A stretch of 64,000 nucleotides of DNA from Gemmatimonadota bacterium. GTDB lineage: Bacteria > Gemmatimonadota > Gemmatimonadetes > Gemmatimonadales > Gemmatimonadaceae. Location: contig JAQBPX010000012.1 of NCBI GenBank assembly GCA_028287305.1, forward strand, positions 1 through 64,000, in the 5' to 3' direction. Under the pieces are notes generated by a model that worked only from the letters and a program-made list of their open reading frames with translations, was not told the origin of the DNA and searched no databases. The translations under genes and the position numbers were made by a program. This document shows positions 25,464 through 35,901 of the stretch, piece by piece. How positions within the stretch are numbered: position 1 is the first letter of the stretch; the number at the start of each line of letters is the position of its first letter.

Positions 25464-28400
25464 ATGAACTTCACCGCGCTGTTCATCCGCCGGCCCGTGA
25501 TGACGACGCTCATCATGATCGCCATCCTGGTGTTCGGCGTGGCGTCGTACCAGAAGCTCACGGTGAGCGACCTGCCCGCGGTCGATTTTCCGACGATCAA
25601 CGTCCAGGCGAACCTGCCTGGCGCGAGTCCGGAAACCATGGCGGCCACGGTCGCGACGCCACTCGAGAAGTCGTTCTCCGCCATCGCCGGCATCGACAAC
25701 ATCACGTCGAACAGCGGCATCGGGAACACCAACATCACGCTGCAGTTTTCGCCGGACCGCAACATCGACGCGGCCGCGCAGGACGTGAACGCCGCGATCT
25801 CCGGTTCACTGGCCTACCTGCCGTCGACGATCATCCCGCCGTCGTACCGCAAGCAGAATCCCGCTGCCGCGCCCATCCTCTTCTTTGCGCTGACGTCGAG
25901 CACGCTCTCGCTCACGGCGCTGGACGAAGTCGCCGAGACGACGATCGCACAACGCCTCTCACAGATCGAGGGCGTGTCGCAGGTCAGCGTATTCGGATCG
26001 GCCAAGTATGCGGTGCGCGTGTCCCTCGACCCGGACCAGCTCACGGCGCGCGGGCTGAGCGTGAGCGACATCGCGACCGCCGTGCGCAACAACAACGTTG
26101 TGCTGCCCACCGGTGTGCTCTACGGGAAGGATCGCACGCTCACCATCCAGGCGACCGGCCAGCTCGCGAACGCAACGCAGTTCCGCACGATGGTCGTCGC
26201 CAACAGGAACGGCGCCCCGATCCACCTGGGCGACCTGGGCCAGGTCTACGACGACGTCCAGAACAACAAGAACGCGAGCTGGTATAACGGCAACCGCGCC
26301 ATCGTGCTCGCCGTCATGCGCCAGCCAGGCACCAATACCGTGGCCGTTGCCGACCGCGTGAAGGCCGAGCTGGAGGCGATCAAGCCATCGCTGCCTCCCT
26401 CGGTCGCGGTCAACCTGCGCTACGATCGCTCGGCGGGCATTCGCGACTCGGTGAACGACGTCAAGCTCTCGCTGCTCGTCGCGCTGCTCTTCGTCGTGCT
26501 GGTGATCTTCGTCTTCCTCCGCAACCTCACCGCGACGGCCATCCCCAGCCTGACGCTCCCGATGGCGATCGTCGGGACGTTCTCGGTGATGTACGCGCTC
26601 GACTTCAGTATCGACAACCTGTCGTTGATGGCGCTGACGCTCGCCGTGGGCTTCGTCGTCGACGACGCGATCGTGATGCTCGAGAACATCGTGCGCCACA
26701 TCGAGGATGGACAGACACCGCTCGAGGCCGCACTCGACGGCGCCGAGGAGGTCGGGTTCACCATCCTGTCGATGACGCTCTCGCTTGCGGCCGTGTTCAT
26801 CCCGCTCGTGTTCATGGGCGGCATCATCGGACGGCTCTTCCGCGAGTTCGCCATCACCATCGGTGCGGCCATCCTTGTGTCCGGCTTCGTGTCGCTGACA
26901 CTGACGCCGATGCTCTGTGCCCGCTTCCTCACCTCACACAAGGGCGAGACGCACGGGCGGATGTACAACCTGTTCGAGCGCGTCTTCGACAGCATCCTGC
27001 ACGCCTACGAACGATCACTCGGGTGGGCGATGCGTTTTCGTCCACTGACGTTGATCTTCTCGGTCGTGATCCTCGTCCTCACCGGTGTGCTGTTCACCGT
27101 CGTGCCAAAGGGACTGTTCCCGAGCGACGACACGGGCCTCCTCAACGCGACGACCGAGGCGGCGCAGGGAACATCATTCCCCGAGATGACGCGACTGCAG
27201 CTCCTCGTGAACGAGGCGTTGATGAAGGACACGAATGTCGCGGGCTACATGTCCTCGCTCAACGGCGGCAACCGCGGCGACTTGAACATCATCCTCAAGC
27301 CGGCTGGCCAGCGCCCGTCCGCCGACCAGATGGTGCAGATCCTCACACGACGCCTCAGCGGCATTCCGGGTATCCAGGCGTTCGTGCAGAATCCACCGAG
27401 CATCCGCATCGGCGGTCGCGGATCGAAGACACTGTATCAGTACACGCTGCAGGGACTGGACGTGCAGGCGCTCTATGCCGCCGCGACCAAGCTCGCGACC
27501 GCCATGCGCGGGTTGCCGCTGATCACCGACGTCACGAGCGACCTGCAGAACCGGAATCCGATCGTCACGGTCAAGATCCAGCGCGATCGCGCCGCGATGC
27601 TCGGCGTCACGCCACTGGCCATCATGCGCACGCTGGCCAGCGCCTTCAGCGAGCAGCAGGCGTCCACGATCTACACGCCGACGAACGAATACTGGGTGCT
27701 GCTCCAGATACGCCCTCAGGACCAGGCCGACATTTCCGCCCTGTCGAAGTTGTACATCACGAGTCGCACCGGTGCCCTCGTCCCGCTCTCCGACGTCGCC
27801 ACCTTCACGCCGGGCGTCGGTCCGCAAAGCATCGCGCATTCAGGACAGCTCGCGTCGGTGACGATCTCGTTCAACCTGCCGCCGAACGGCAATCTCGGCG
27901 CCGCGGTGGCCGCCGTCGAGAAGCTCGCGCAGCAGAACCTTCCTGCCACGATGACCGCGAACTTCTCCGGCACCGCGCAGGCGTTCCAGGATTCCCAGGC
28001 GGGACTCGGCATCCTCCTGCTCATCACCGTCTTCATCATCTATATCATCCTCGGCATCCTGTACGAGAGCTTCATCCATCCGATCACGATCCTCACGGGC
28101 CTGCCCTTTGCCGCCTTCGGGGCGCTGCTCGCGCTGTGGGTGTTCAAGCAGCAGCTCGACGTCTACGGCTACGTCGGCGTCATCATGCTCATCGGCATCG
28201 TGAAGAAGAACGCCATCATGATGATCGACTTCGCCATCGAGAAGGAGCGGGCAGGACACACGACGCCGGCCGAAGCCATCGTGCAGGCGGCGAGTGTTCG
28301 CTTTCGCCCCATCCTCATGACGACAGTGGCCGCAATCGTCGGTACGCTGCCGATCGCAATTGGCATCGGTGCGAGTGCCTCGTCCCGCCGCCCGCTCGGC

Positions 28401-28577
28401 ATCGCAGTCGTTGGCGGCCTCGCCTTCTCCCAGATCGTGACGCTCTACGTCACGCCGGTCTTCTACACGTACCTCGACGATCTCCAGTCATGGCTCGGCC
28501 GCGTCTCCGACAAGCTGCCGTGGTCCTCCAGCGACCAGCCACCTGTGGATCGCCCTTCGCTCGCCGCCGGCGACTGA
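25464..28577 (+). CDS. MdtB/MdtC-like RND permease 1 (second system)
   Basis: RND transporter of 1037 residues, close to E. coli MdtC throughout: VDFPTINVQANLPGASPETM near the N-terminus, TM4 LAVGFVVDDAIVMLENIVRH with both Asp, and TM10 LIGIVKKNAIMMIDFAIEKE with the proton-relay Lys. In MdtABC two different permeases assemble as a B2C heterotrimer; the following gene encodes a close paralogue, so the same arrangement is likely. Conserved porter-loop segments such as GILYESFIHPITILTGLPFA are also present. It is followed after 13 bases by the second permease. Confidence 0.93.
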   Translation: MNFTALFIRRPVMTTLIMIAILVFGVASYQKLTVSDLPAVDFPTINVQANLPGASPETMAATVATPLEKSFSAIAGIDNITSNSGIGNTNITLQFSPDRNIDAAAQDVNAAISGSLAYLPSTIIPPSYRKQNPAAAPILFFALTSSTLSLTALDEVAETTIAQRLSQIEGVSQVSVFGSAKYAVRVSLDPDQLTARGLSVSDIATAVRNNNVVLPTGVLYGKDRTLTIQATGQLANATQFRTMVVANRNGAPIHLGDLGQVYDDVQNNKNASWYNGNRAIVLAVMRQPGTNTVAVADRVKAELEAIKPSLPPSVAVNLRYDRSAGIRDSVNDVKLSLLVALLFVVLVIFVFLRNLTATAIPSLTLPMAIVGTFSVMYALDFSIDNLSLMALTLAVGFVVDDAIVMLENIVRHIEDGQTPLEAALDGAEEVGFTILSMTLSLAAVFIPLVFMGGIIGRLFREFAITIGAAILVSGFVSLTLTPMLCARFLTSHKGETHGRMYNLFERVFDSILHAYERSLGWAMRFRPLTLIFSVVILVLTGVLFTVVPKGLFPSDDTGLLNATTEAAQGTSFPEMTRLQLLVNEALMKDTNVAGYMSSLNGGNRGDLNIILKPAGQRPSADQMVQILTRRLSGIPGIQAFVQNPPSIRIGGRGSKTLYQYTLQGLDVQALYAAATKLATAMRGLPLITDVTSDLQNRNPIVTVKIQRDRAAMLGVTPLAIMRTLASAFSEQQASTIYTPTNEYWVLLQIRPQDQADISALSKLYITSRTGALVPLSDVATFTPGVGPQSIAHSGQLASVTISFNLPPNGNLGAAVAAVEKLAQQNLPATMTANFSGTAQAFQDSQAGLGILLLITVFIIYIILGILYESFIHPITILTGLPFAAFGALLALWVFKQQLDVYGYVGVIMLIGIVKKNAIMMIDFAIEKERAGHTTPAEAIVQAASVRFRPILMTTVAAIVGTLPIAIGIGASASSRRPLGIAVVGGLAFSQIVTLYVTPVFYTYLDDLQSWLGRVSDKLPWSSSDQPPVDRPSLAAGD

Positions 28578-28590
28578 CGCGAGCACCGAC

Positions 28591-31500
28591 ATGAACCTCA
28601 CGACTCTCTTCATCAAGCGGCCGATCATGACGACGCTCGTCATGGTCGCCATCCTGTTCTTCGGCATCGTCGCGTATCGACAACTGCCGGTCAGCGACCT
28701 GCCGAACGTCGACTTCCCGACGATCACCGTCTCGGCGGTGCTGCCTGGCGCGAGCCCGTCCACGATGGCGGCTACCGTCGCCACGCCGCTCGAGAAGCAG
28801 TTCTCCACGATCGCCGGCGTCGACAACATGACGTCGACGTCGAGCCTCGGCCTCACGCAGATCGTCATCCAGTTCTCGCTCGACCGCGACATCGACGCCG
28901 CCGCGCAGGACGTGCAGGCCGCCATCACGCAGACGTTGCGCGGCCTGCCGCAGGGCATCCTGCCGCCGTCGTACCAGAAGACCAATCCGGCGGGGGCGCC
29001 CATCCTGACGGTCGCGCTCACATCGGATCAGGTACCGCTCTCCCGCCTCGACGAGTATGCCGAGACGACGATTGCGCAGCGTCTATCGACAGTGAGTGGC
29101 GTGGCGCAGGTGCTGGTCTTCGGCGCGCAGAAGTACGCGGTCCGCGTGCAGCTCGATCCGTCGCAGCTCGCCACGCGCAACCTCGCGCTGGAAGACGTCG
29201 CCACTGCGATCTCTGCGCAGAACGTCAATTTGCCGACGGGCGTGCTCAACGGACCGCGGACGGCGCTCACCGTCCAGGCCACCGGCCAGCTCCAGTCCGC
29301 CGACGAGTTCCGCGATCTCATCGTCGCGTATCGCAACGGCGCGCCGGTGCACCTCAGCGAGATCGGGCGCGTCACGGACGACGTCCAGAACAACAAGACG
29401 GCAAGTTGGTACGGCACGTCGCGATCCATCGTGCTGGCCATCCAGCGCCAGCCGGGCACGAACACGGTGGCCGTCGCGGAGCGGGTGAAGGCGGCGCTCG
29501 AGAAGGTGCGCGGGGACATCCCGCCGTCCGTGAGCGTCTCCGTGCTCTACGACCGCTCGATCAGCATCCAGGAATCGGTGCACGACGTGACGTTCACGCT
29601 CGAGCTCACGCTCCTGCTCGTCGTCGTCGTGATCTTCCTGTTCCTGCGCAACGTCTCCGCGACGATCATCCCGAGTCTCGCGCTGCCGATGTCGATCATC
29701 GGCACGTTCTCCGTGATGTACCTGCTGCACTACAGCCTCGACAACCTGTCGCTGATGGCGCTCACGCTCGCCGTCGGCTTCGTGGTCGACGACGCGATCG
29801 TGATGCTCGAGAACATCGTCCGCCACCTGGAGATGGGAAAGCCGCGCATGCAGGCCGCGCTCGATGGCGCCTCCGAGGTCGGCTTCACCATCCTCTCGAT
29901 GACGTTCTCGCTGGCCGCGGTGTTCATCCCGATCCTCTTCATGGGCGGCATCATCGGCAAGCTGTTTCACGAGTTCGCCGTCACCATTGGCGTCGCCATC
30001 CTCGTGTCGGGCGTGGTGTCGCTCACGCTGACGCCGATGCTGTGCAGCCGCTTCCTGCGGTCGTCGCACGGCAAGCAGCAGGGCCGATTCTACGAGGCGA
30101 CCGAGCGCTTCTACGAGCGCTGGCTGAAGGGGTACGAGGACAGCCTCGCGTGGGTGATGGAGCGTCGCCGGTTGACGATGGTGTTCTCGCTCGTCATCCT
30201 CGTGCTCACGGGCGTCCTCTTCGTCATTGCGCCAAAGGGCCTGTTCCCGACGGATGATACCGGCCAGCTGCTCGCGACCACCGAGGCAGCGGAAGGCGTG
30301 TCGTTCGACGCGCTCATCGAGGCACAGCAGCGCATCGCGGCTGCGATCGCGAAGGATCCCGACGTTCGCTCCGTCACGTCGGCCATCGGCACCACCGCGG
30401 CCGCGAACCAGGGACAGCTCACCATCGACCTCAAGCCGGTCGGGGAGCGCAAACGCAGCGCGCAGGAGATCGCACAGGATCTCACGAAGGATGCCCTCGA
30501 CGTCGGCGGCATCGCGCTGTTCATCCAGAATCCGCCCGCCATCTCGATTGGCGGCCTCGCGTCGAAGAGCCTCTACCAGTACACGCTCCTCAGCGGCGAC
30601 ATCACCACGCTCAACACCGCGGCGCGCAGCCTCGAGACGCGGCTGCGCCAGTTGCCGCAGCTCGTGAACGTCACGAGTGACCTGCTCATCGAGAATCCGC
30701 AGGTCACCGTCGACATCGACCGCGAGCAGGCCGGCCAGCTTGGTGTCTCGGCGTCGGAGATCGAGAACACGCTCTACGACGCATACGGCCAGAAGCAGGT
30801 GTCCACGATCTACACGTCGACGAACAACTACTGGGTCGTGATGGAGCTTCTTCCCGAGTTCCAGCAGGACGTGGAGTCGCTTGGCAAGCTCTATGTTCGA
30901 TCGACCCAGGGCAGGGTGGTACCCTTGAGCGCGGTGGCCAGGTTCACCACTGGTGTCGGTCCCGTGACGGTCAACCATTCGGGGCAGCTGCCCGCTGTCA
31001 CCATCTCGTTCGACCTCGCGCCCGGCGTCTCACTCGGATCCGCACTCGGCGAGGTGTCAAAGGAGGCAAAGGATATCCTGCCGGCGTCGGTCGTCGGCAG
31101 CTTTGCCGGCACCGCGGAGGCCTTCCTCTCCACGCAGCAGGGACTCGTCGTCCTGCTCATCCTGGCCGTCTTCGTCATCTACGTCATCCTTGGCGTGCTG
31201 TACGAGAGCTTCATCCATCCGATCACGATTCTCTCGGGGCTTCCGTTCGCGGCCTTCGGGGCGCTCGTCACGTTGATGATCTTCCGGCTCGACCTCGACG
31301 TCTACGGCTTCGTCGGCATGATCATGCTGATCGGCATCGTGGAGAAGAACGCGATCATGATGATCGACTTCGCGCTCGACGTGCAGCGGGAGCATGCGCG
31401 CAAGCCGGCCGACGCCATCGTGGAGGCGGCGAGCGTGCGCTTCCGGCCGATCATGATGACCACCATGGCCGCCCTCATGGGAGCGCTCCCGATCGCCATC

Positions 31501-31725
31501 GGGTGGGGCGCCGGCGCGGCCAGCCGCCGGCCGCTTGGCGTGGCGGTGGTTGGGGGGCTCGCGTTCTCGCAGCTGGTCACGCTGTACGTGACCCCCGTAT
31601 TCTATACCTACCTGGACGAGTTCCAGACGTGGCTCAGGAGCCGCGGCAAGCGCCAGGCGCCTGGCGGGCAAGCACACGAGGGAACCGATGTTCCGAAGGG
31701 GGATAGCGCGCCGCACCCTGCATGA
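28591..31725 (+). CDS. MdtB/MdtC-like RND permease 2 (second system)
   Basis: Close paralogue of the preceding permease, 1044 residues. TM4 reads LAVGFVVDDAIVMLENIVRH and TM10 LIGIVEKNAIMMIDFALDVQ, so all three proton-relay residues are kept; the only change near the Lys is Glu for Lys just before it. The strong similarity, including identical stretches such as GVLYESFIHPITILSGLPFA against its neighbour, indicates a tandem duplication that has since diverged, as in mdtB/mdtC. The end of the gene overlaps the start of the FUSC gene by 38 bases. Confidence 0.93.
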   Translation: MNLTTLFIKRPIMTTLVMVAILFFGIVAYRQLPVSDLPNVDFPTITVSAVLPGASPSTMAATVATPLEKQFSTIAGVDNMTSTSSLGLTQIVIQFSLDRDIDAAAQDVQAAITQTLRGLPQGILPPSYQKTNPAGAPILTVALTSDQVPLSRLDEYAETTIAQRLSTVSGVAQVLVFGAQKYAVRVQLDPSQLATRNLALEDVATAISAQNVNLPTGVLNGPRTALTVQATGQLQSADEFRDLIVAYRNGAPVHLSEIGRVTDDVQNNKTASWYGTSRSIVLAIQRQPGTNTVAVAERVKAALEKVRGDIPPSVSVSVLYDRSISIQESVHDVTFTLELTLLLVVVVIFLFLRNVSATIIPSLALPMSIIGTFSVMYLLHYSLDNLSLMALTLAVGFVVDDAIVMLENIVRHLEMGKPRMQAALDGASEVGFTILSMTFSLAAVFIPILFMGGIIGKLFHEFAVTIGVAILVSGVVSLTLTPMLCSRFLRSSHGKQQGRFYEATERFYERWLKGYEDSLAWVMERRRLTMVFSLVILVLTGVLFVIAPKGLFPTDDTGQLLATTEAAEGVSFDALIEAQQRIAAAIAKDPDVRSVTSAIGTTAAANQGQLTIDLKPVGERKRSAQEIAQDLTKDALDVGGIALFIQNPPAISIGGLASKSLYQYTLLSGDITTLNTAARSLETRLRQLPQLVNVTSDLLIENPQVTVDIDREQAGQLGVSASEIENTLYDAYGQKQVSTIYTSTNNYWVVMELLPEFQQDVESLGKLYVRSTQGRVVPLSAVARFTTGVGPVTVNHSGQLPAVTISFDLAPGVSLGSALGEVSKEAKDILPASVVGSFAGTAEAFLSTQQGLVVLLILAVFVIYVILGVLYESFIHPITILSGLPFAAFGALVTLMIFRLDLDVYGFVGMIMLIGIVEKNAIMMIDFALDVQREHARKPADAIVEAASVRFRPIMMTTMAALMGALPIAIGWGAGAASRRPLGVAVVGGLAFSQLVTLYVTPVFYTYLDEFQTWLRSRGKRQAPGGQAHEGTDVPKGDSAPHPA

Positions 31726-33826
31726 CGTCCGCACCGCGTCGGAGCTCGCCCATGTGCGGCCGGCGTACGCGGGTGGAATTCGCGCTGCCATCGCCACCGT
31801 CACGCCGCTGCTGCTCGTGTCGGTGCTTCCCCCCGGCGCCGCGACCTGGGCCAGCCTTGCGGGACTGAACGGCGCGCTGATCGACCGCGGCGGTCCCTAT
31901 CGCCTGCGAGCGCGCACCATGGCGGCGCTCGCCGCTTCCAGCGCACTGGCCGTAATGCTCGGCTCCATCGTCGCGGGGCACCTGGTGCTCTCGGTGATCG
32001 TGACCTTCGCCGTCGCACTGGCGTGCGGGCTTGCGCGCGCCTGGATCGACGTCGGCCCCGGCTTCGGCATCACCACCCTCGTGACGTACGCGATCGCGCT
32101 CGCGATTCCCGTCACCACTGGCGAGGCGATCTACGTGCGTGGCGCCTTCATCCTGGCGGGCGGGATGTGGGCGATGATCCTGGCGATCTTCCTCTGGCCG
32201 CTGCGCCCCTATCGGCCCGTGCGCCTGCGCGTCGCCGAGTGCTATCGCGCCATCGCTCGATATGCGGAAGCTGCAGCGGTGCCGCTCGCGGACGGGGAGC
32301 CCTACGACCCGTGGCAGGCGAGGTCGTACCTCGTGGCAGTGCGCGCCGCCATCGAGGCCGCGCGCGCATCGCTCGCCCTGTCGCGGCGGGGCAGGGCGGC
32401 GGAAAGCGGGCGTGGCGAGCGGCTGCTGGTGCTGCACGAAGTCTCCGACCAGCTCTTCGCGCACGTAATCGCCCTGCTCGAGGAAGGCGACGCACCCTCC
32501 GACGCACTCTCCGACGCTCCCTCCTCCAGTGGGGCGGCCGCCGGGACGCGCCGGACGCTGGCCGCCGTGCTCACCGGCATCGCCGCAACACTGCGCGCGA
32601 TCGCCGACGCGGTGGAGTCGGAGGTGGACCTTGCCCGCATCCCCGTGGAGTGGCCGGTGGACGCGCTGCGCGCCTGCTCACGGTCGCTCGGCGAGATCGT
32701 GCAGCGCATCGCGGACTACGCGGCCACCGCCTCCGCGATCATCGCGTCGCTCAACAGCGGCGACCCCATTCCGGCGGAGCTCGGGAACATCGACGTCGCC
32801 GAGCCACCACCCGAGCCCGTGCTCTTCTCGCTCGCCGCCGTGCTGCGTCCGTCGTCGGTGGTGCTGCACCATGCGCTGCGCGTCGCGATCGTGACCACCA
32901 CGGCGGTGTTGCTTACCGGGGTGCTCCAGCTCAATCATGGCTACTGGGTCACCCTCACCGCGGTCGTCATCCTCCAGCCCTTTGCGGCCACCACGCGCCA
33001 GAAGGCGCTGCAGCGCGTGATCGGCACCATCCTCGGCGGCATGGTCGCGGCGGGGCTGAGCGCGCTCTTTCACTCGCCGATCGCCGTGCTGGTGCTGGTC
33101 GCGATCTTCACGATGCTGTGCGTGGCGCTGCTGCCACTCAACTACGGCGCCTATGCGGTGTTCGGCACCCCCGCATTCGTGCTGCTCGCCGAGGCGAGCG
33201 CCGGCGACTGGCACCTGGCGCGCCTGCGCATACTCAACACGCTGCTCGGCGGCGCGCTCGCGCTGGTCGGCGCGCAGCTGCTCTGGCCGGGCGAGGAGCG
33301 CAACCGCCTGCCGGAGCTCGCAGCGGCGGCGATCCGCGCGAATCGCGAGTTCCTGCAACGCGCCATCGCGCTGGTGGCCGATCGCGGCTCGGGTGACCTG
33401 GGCATCCTCCGCGATGCGCGCCGCGGCGTGGCGGTCGCCGCGCTCGATGCGGAGGATTCCTTCCAGCGCCTGGTGAGCGAGCACCGCGGCCCGCCGGAGT
33501 CGCTCGAGCCGATGATGGCGATCCTGGTGTACACGCGGCGGCTCGCCGGCTCGACCGCCGCGTTCGCGCTGTCGGCCACCGGCGCCACGAGGCCGAGCGA
33601 GGCATCGCTGGCGCCCTTCGCGCACGCGTCGAGCGAAGTGCTGGAGGATCTCGCGCAGTCGGTGCTCACGGGCAGCGCCCCGCGACCGTTCCCGGCCGCG
33701 GGCTCGATCCCCATGCCCGGGGCCGGGCAGGGACAGGTGGTGCACCAGCGCGTCACGCGACTCGCGCGCCAGCTCGCGCTGATGCACGACGCGGTGGATC
33801 GGTGGGTTCGGCTGCAGTCAGCCTGA
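31688..33826 (+). CDS. FUSC-family (aromatic acid exporter-like) membrane protein
   Basis: A 712-residue membrane protein of the FUSC/YccS/AaeB type, with two hydrophobic blocks of about six helices each (residues ~28-175 and ~395-520) around a cytoplasmic helical domain. The second block carries the typical NHGYWVTLTAVVILQPFAAT and RVIGTILGGMVAAGL segment. Relatives export hydroxylated aromatic acids. It overlaps the preceding RND permease by 38 bases and is the last gene of the efflux run, so it probably shares its regulation. The 3' end overlaps the convergent kinase gene by nine bases. Confidence 0.85.
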   Translation: MFRRGIARRTLHDVRTASELAHVRPAYAGGIRAAIATVTPLLLVSVLPPGAATWASLAGLNGALIDRGGPYRLRARTMAALAASSALAVMLGSIVAGHLVLSVIVTFAVALACGLARAWIDVGPGFGITTLVTYAIALAIPVTTGEAIYVRGAFILAGGMWAMILAIFLWPLRPYRPVRLRVAECYRAIARYAEAAAVPLADGEPYDPWQARSYLVAVRAAIEAARASLALSRRGRAAESGRGERLLVLHEVSDQLFAHVIALLEEGDAPSDALSDAPSSSGAAAGTRRTLAAVLTGIAATLRAIADAVESEVDLARIPVEWPVDALRACSRSLGEIVQRIADYAATASAIIASLNSGDPIPAELGNIDVAEPPPEPVLFSLAAVLRPSSVVLHHALRVAIVTTTAVLLTGVLQLNHGYWVTLTAVVILQPFAATTRQKALQRVIGTILGGMVAAGLSALFHSPIAVLVLVAIFTMLCVALLPLNYGAYAVFGTPAFVLLAEASAGDWHLARLRILNTLLGGALALVGAQLLWPGEERNRLPELAAAAIRANREFLQRAIALVADRGSGDLGILRDARRGVAVAALDAEDSFQRLVSEHRGPPESLEPMMAILVYTRRLAGSTAAFALSATGATRPSEASLAPFAHASSEVLEDLAQSVLTGSAPRPFPAAGSIPMPGAGQGQVVHQRVTRLARQLALMHDAVDRWVRLQSA

Positions 33827-35164
33827 GGCGGGGGAGGGCAGGGCCAGCCTGAACTCGGTGTGGCCGGCTCGTGACTCGACCAGCACCAGCGTGCCGTGAT
33901 GCATCTCCGCGATGCGGCGCGCGATCGCCAGGCCGAGTCCCGCGCCGCTCGTGGCGGTGGCCTCGCTGCGTGAGCGCGCGATGTCGCCGCGAAAGAAGCG
34001 CTCGAACACGTGTTCCTGCTCGCTTGCGGGAATCCCCGGGCCCGTGTCGGTCACGGTGATGGAATAGGCATGCGCGTCGCGCGCCATGGCGGCGCGCACA
34101 GCCCCGCCCCGGGGCGAGTACTTGATGGCGTTGTCGAGGAGGTTGAGCAGGAGTCGGCCCAGCAGGTCTGGGTCGCCCTGGAAGGGCGCCTCGATCACCT
34201 CACCCAGCGCGATCGACACGCCGCGCTGCTCGGCCACCGAGCGCACCGCGCGCGTCGCGCCGTGCACCAGCTCCTCCAGGTAGAGGGGCTCGGCATGCAT
34301 CACGAGATGCCCCGCGTCGGCGCGCGCGAGCAAAAAGAGGTCGTCCACCACGCGCGTCAGGCGCTGCGCGGCATCCTTCATCACGGACACCGAGGCGCGG
34401 TACTCCTCCTCGCTGCGATGCTCGCGCGAGAGCGTGACGTCGGCCTCCGTCCTCAGGATCGCGGTGGGCGTGCGCAGCTCGTGGCTGGCGTCGGCCACGA
34501 AGCGGCGCTGCTGCGCGAAGGCGAGCTCCAGCCGGTCGAGCAGCGCATTGACCACGCTCGCCAGTCGCACCAGCTCGTCGCCGCCGCCGACGGGGAGGCG
34601 CTCGTGCATGTTGGTGGCGCTGATGTCCGCGGCGCGAGCCGCCATGCTCGCCACGGGAGCGAGGCTGCGGCGCGCGAGCGCGTAGCCACTGGTGGCGGCG
34701 ACCAGCACGAGCAGCGGAATGGCGAACAGGAACATCCGGCGGATGCGGGCCAGCACGATCTCGCTGTCGCGCATGGGGTAGGCGCCCGCCACGTGATAGT
34801 CGTGGCCGCCCAGCTGGATGGTCCGCTCGATCGTGCGTACCCTGCCCGCCTCGGAGCCTGGCGCGGGCTCCGTCATCGCGACCAGGCTGCCGCCTGAGGT
34901 GGTGACGGCGATGGTCAAGTCGCGGAAGCGCACCTCCTCGATGGTGCTGCGGATCGCCTGCTCGGCGCTCAGCGTGGCGCGCCGCTCGGCCAGCAGCTCA
35001 CGCGAGAAGGCGGTGAGGGCCTCGGCAATGAACCGGTCGGTGCGCTCCTGCAGCGCGCCGGCGAAGGCGATGTACGTCACCACGGCGAGCAGGACCAGCG
35101 GCAGGCTGACGAACACCGTGTACCACAGGGTGAGCCGCGAACGCAGCGATGACGGCCAGCGCAT
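33818..35164 (-). CDS. Membrane sensor histidine kinase (OmpR-type partner)
   Basis: Classical transmembrane kinase of 448 residues. TM1 (~13-38, LTLWYTVFVSLPLVLLAVVT), a periplasmic sensor of about 110 residues, TM2 (MFLFAIPLLVLVAATSGYAL), HAMP, then HisKA with H-box RRFVADASHELRTPTAILRT. The HATPase_c domain has N-box LLNLLDNAIKYSPRGG, G1 TDTGPGIPASEQEHVFERFF and G2 SGAGLGLAIARRIAEMH. It follows its response regulator with a gap of two bases on the minus strand. The pair is convergent with the efflux operon and is a candidate regulator of it or of another envelope response; the signal is unknown. Confidence 0.93.
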   Translation of the reverse strand: MRWPSSLRSRLTLWYTVFVSLPLVLLAVVTYIAFAGALQERTDRFIAEALTAFSRELLAERRATLSAEQAIRSTIEEVRFRDLTIAVTTSGGSLVAMTEPAPGSEAGRVRTIERTIQLGGHDYHVAGAYPMRDSEIVLARIRRMFLFAIPLLVLVAATSGYALARRSLAPVASMAARAADISATNMHERLPVGGGDELVRLASVVNALLDRLELAFAQQRRFVADASHELRTPTAILRTEADVTLSREHRSEEEYRASVSVMKDAAQRLTRVVDDLFLLARADAGHLVMHAEPLYLEELVHGATRAVRSVAEQRGVSIALGEVIEAPFQGDPDLLGRLLLNLLDNAIKYSPRGGAVRAAMARDAHAYSITVTDTGPGIPASEQEHVFERFFRGDIARSRSEATATSGAGLGLAIARRIAEMHHGTLVLVESRAGHTEFRLALPSPASG

Positions 35165-35166
35165 GC

Positions 35167-35895
35167 TCAGTCGCGCGCGCGCGCTGCCTTCCCGGCCGCG
35201 GGCCGCGTGGCCGGCCGTCGCATTCGACTGGCGTCGAGCATGTACCCGCTGCCGCGCAGCGTGTTGAAGAGCGCCACCTTCTCCCCCTCGTCCACCTTGC
35301 GGCGCAGGCGACTGGCGTAGACGTCGATGATGTTGGAGTAGGAGCTCGAGCTGTCCTCCCAGACGTGCGACATCAGCTCCGCGCGCGTCACCACGCGACC
35401 GGCGTTTCGCGCCAGGTGGAGGAGGAACGCAAACTCCTTCGCGGTGAGCTCGATGTCGCGCTTGCCGCGGCGCGCGCTGCGGCGCGAGACGTCGATCACC
35501 AGGTCTCCCACCGCGAGACGCGGTGACTCCACGTCTCCCCGGCGACGGCTGATGGCGCGAAGCCGCGCGAGCAGCTCGCCGAAGTCGAACGGCTTGGTGA
35601 GGTAGTCGTCGGCCCCGGCATCGAGTCCCGTGATGCGCTGCTCCACGCCGTCCAGGGCGGTGAGCATCAGGATCGGCACCTGGATTCCTGCCTCGCGAAT
35701 GGCGCGGCAGGCGTCCAGCCCATTCGTGCCCGGGAGCAGGATGTCCAGGATGACCGCGTCGTACTCGGTGGCCAGCGCCTGCTCGAGCGCGCGCGAGCCG
35801 TCCTCGGCCTCGTCCACGGCGTACGAGGCCTCGCGCAGCCCGCGTGACACGGACGCGCGCAACTGCGGATCGTCTTCGGCGAACAGGATGCGCAT
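35167..35895 (-). CDS. OmpR/PhoB-family response regulator
   Basis: DNA-binding response regulator of 242 residues. The receiver domain (1-~118) keeps the acidic pocket (FAEDDPQ), the phospho-acceptor Asp (DAVILDILLPG), the Thr (MLTALD) and the Lys (YLTKPFDF). The C-terminal winged helix (~125-222) shows IELTAKEFAFLLHLARNAGR, TRAELMSHVWED and the end FNTLRGSGYML. It is first in a two-gene operon with the kinase. A basic tail of ~20 residues follows the DNA-binding domain. Confidence 0.95.
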   Translation of the reverse strand: MRILFAEDDPQLRASVSRGLREASYAVDEAEDGSRALEQALATEYDAVILDILLPGTNGLDACRAIREAGIQVPILMLTALDGVEQRITGLDAGADDYLTKPFDFGELLARLRAISRRRGDVESPRLAVGDLVIDVSRRSARRGKRDIELTAKEFAFLLHLARNAGRVVTRAELMSHVWEDSSSSYSNIIDVYASRLRRKVDEGEKVALFNTLRGSGYMLDASRMRRPATRPAAGKAARARD

Positions 35896-35901
35896 GCCGT
35901 G

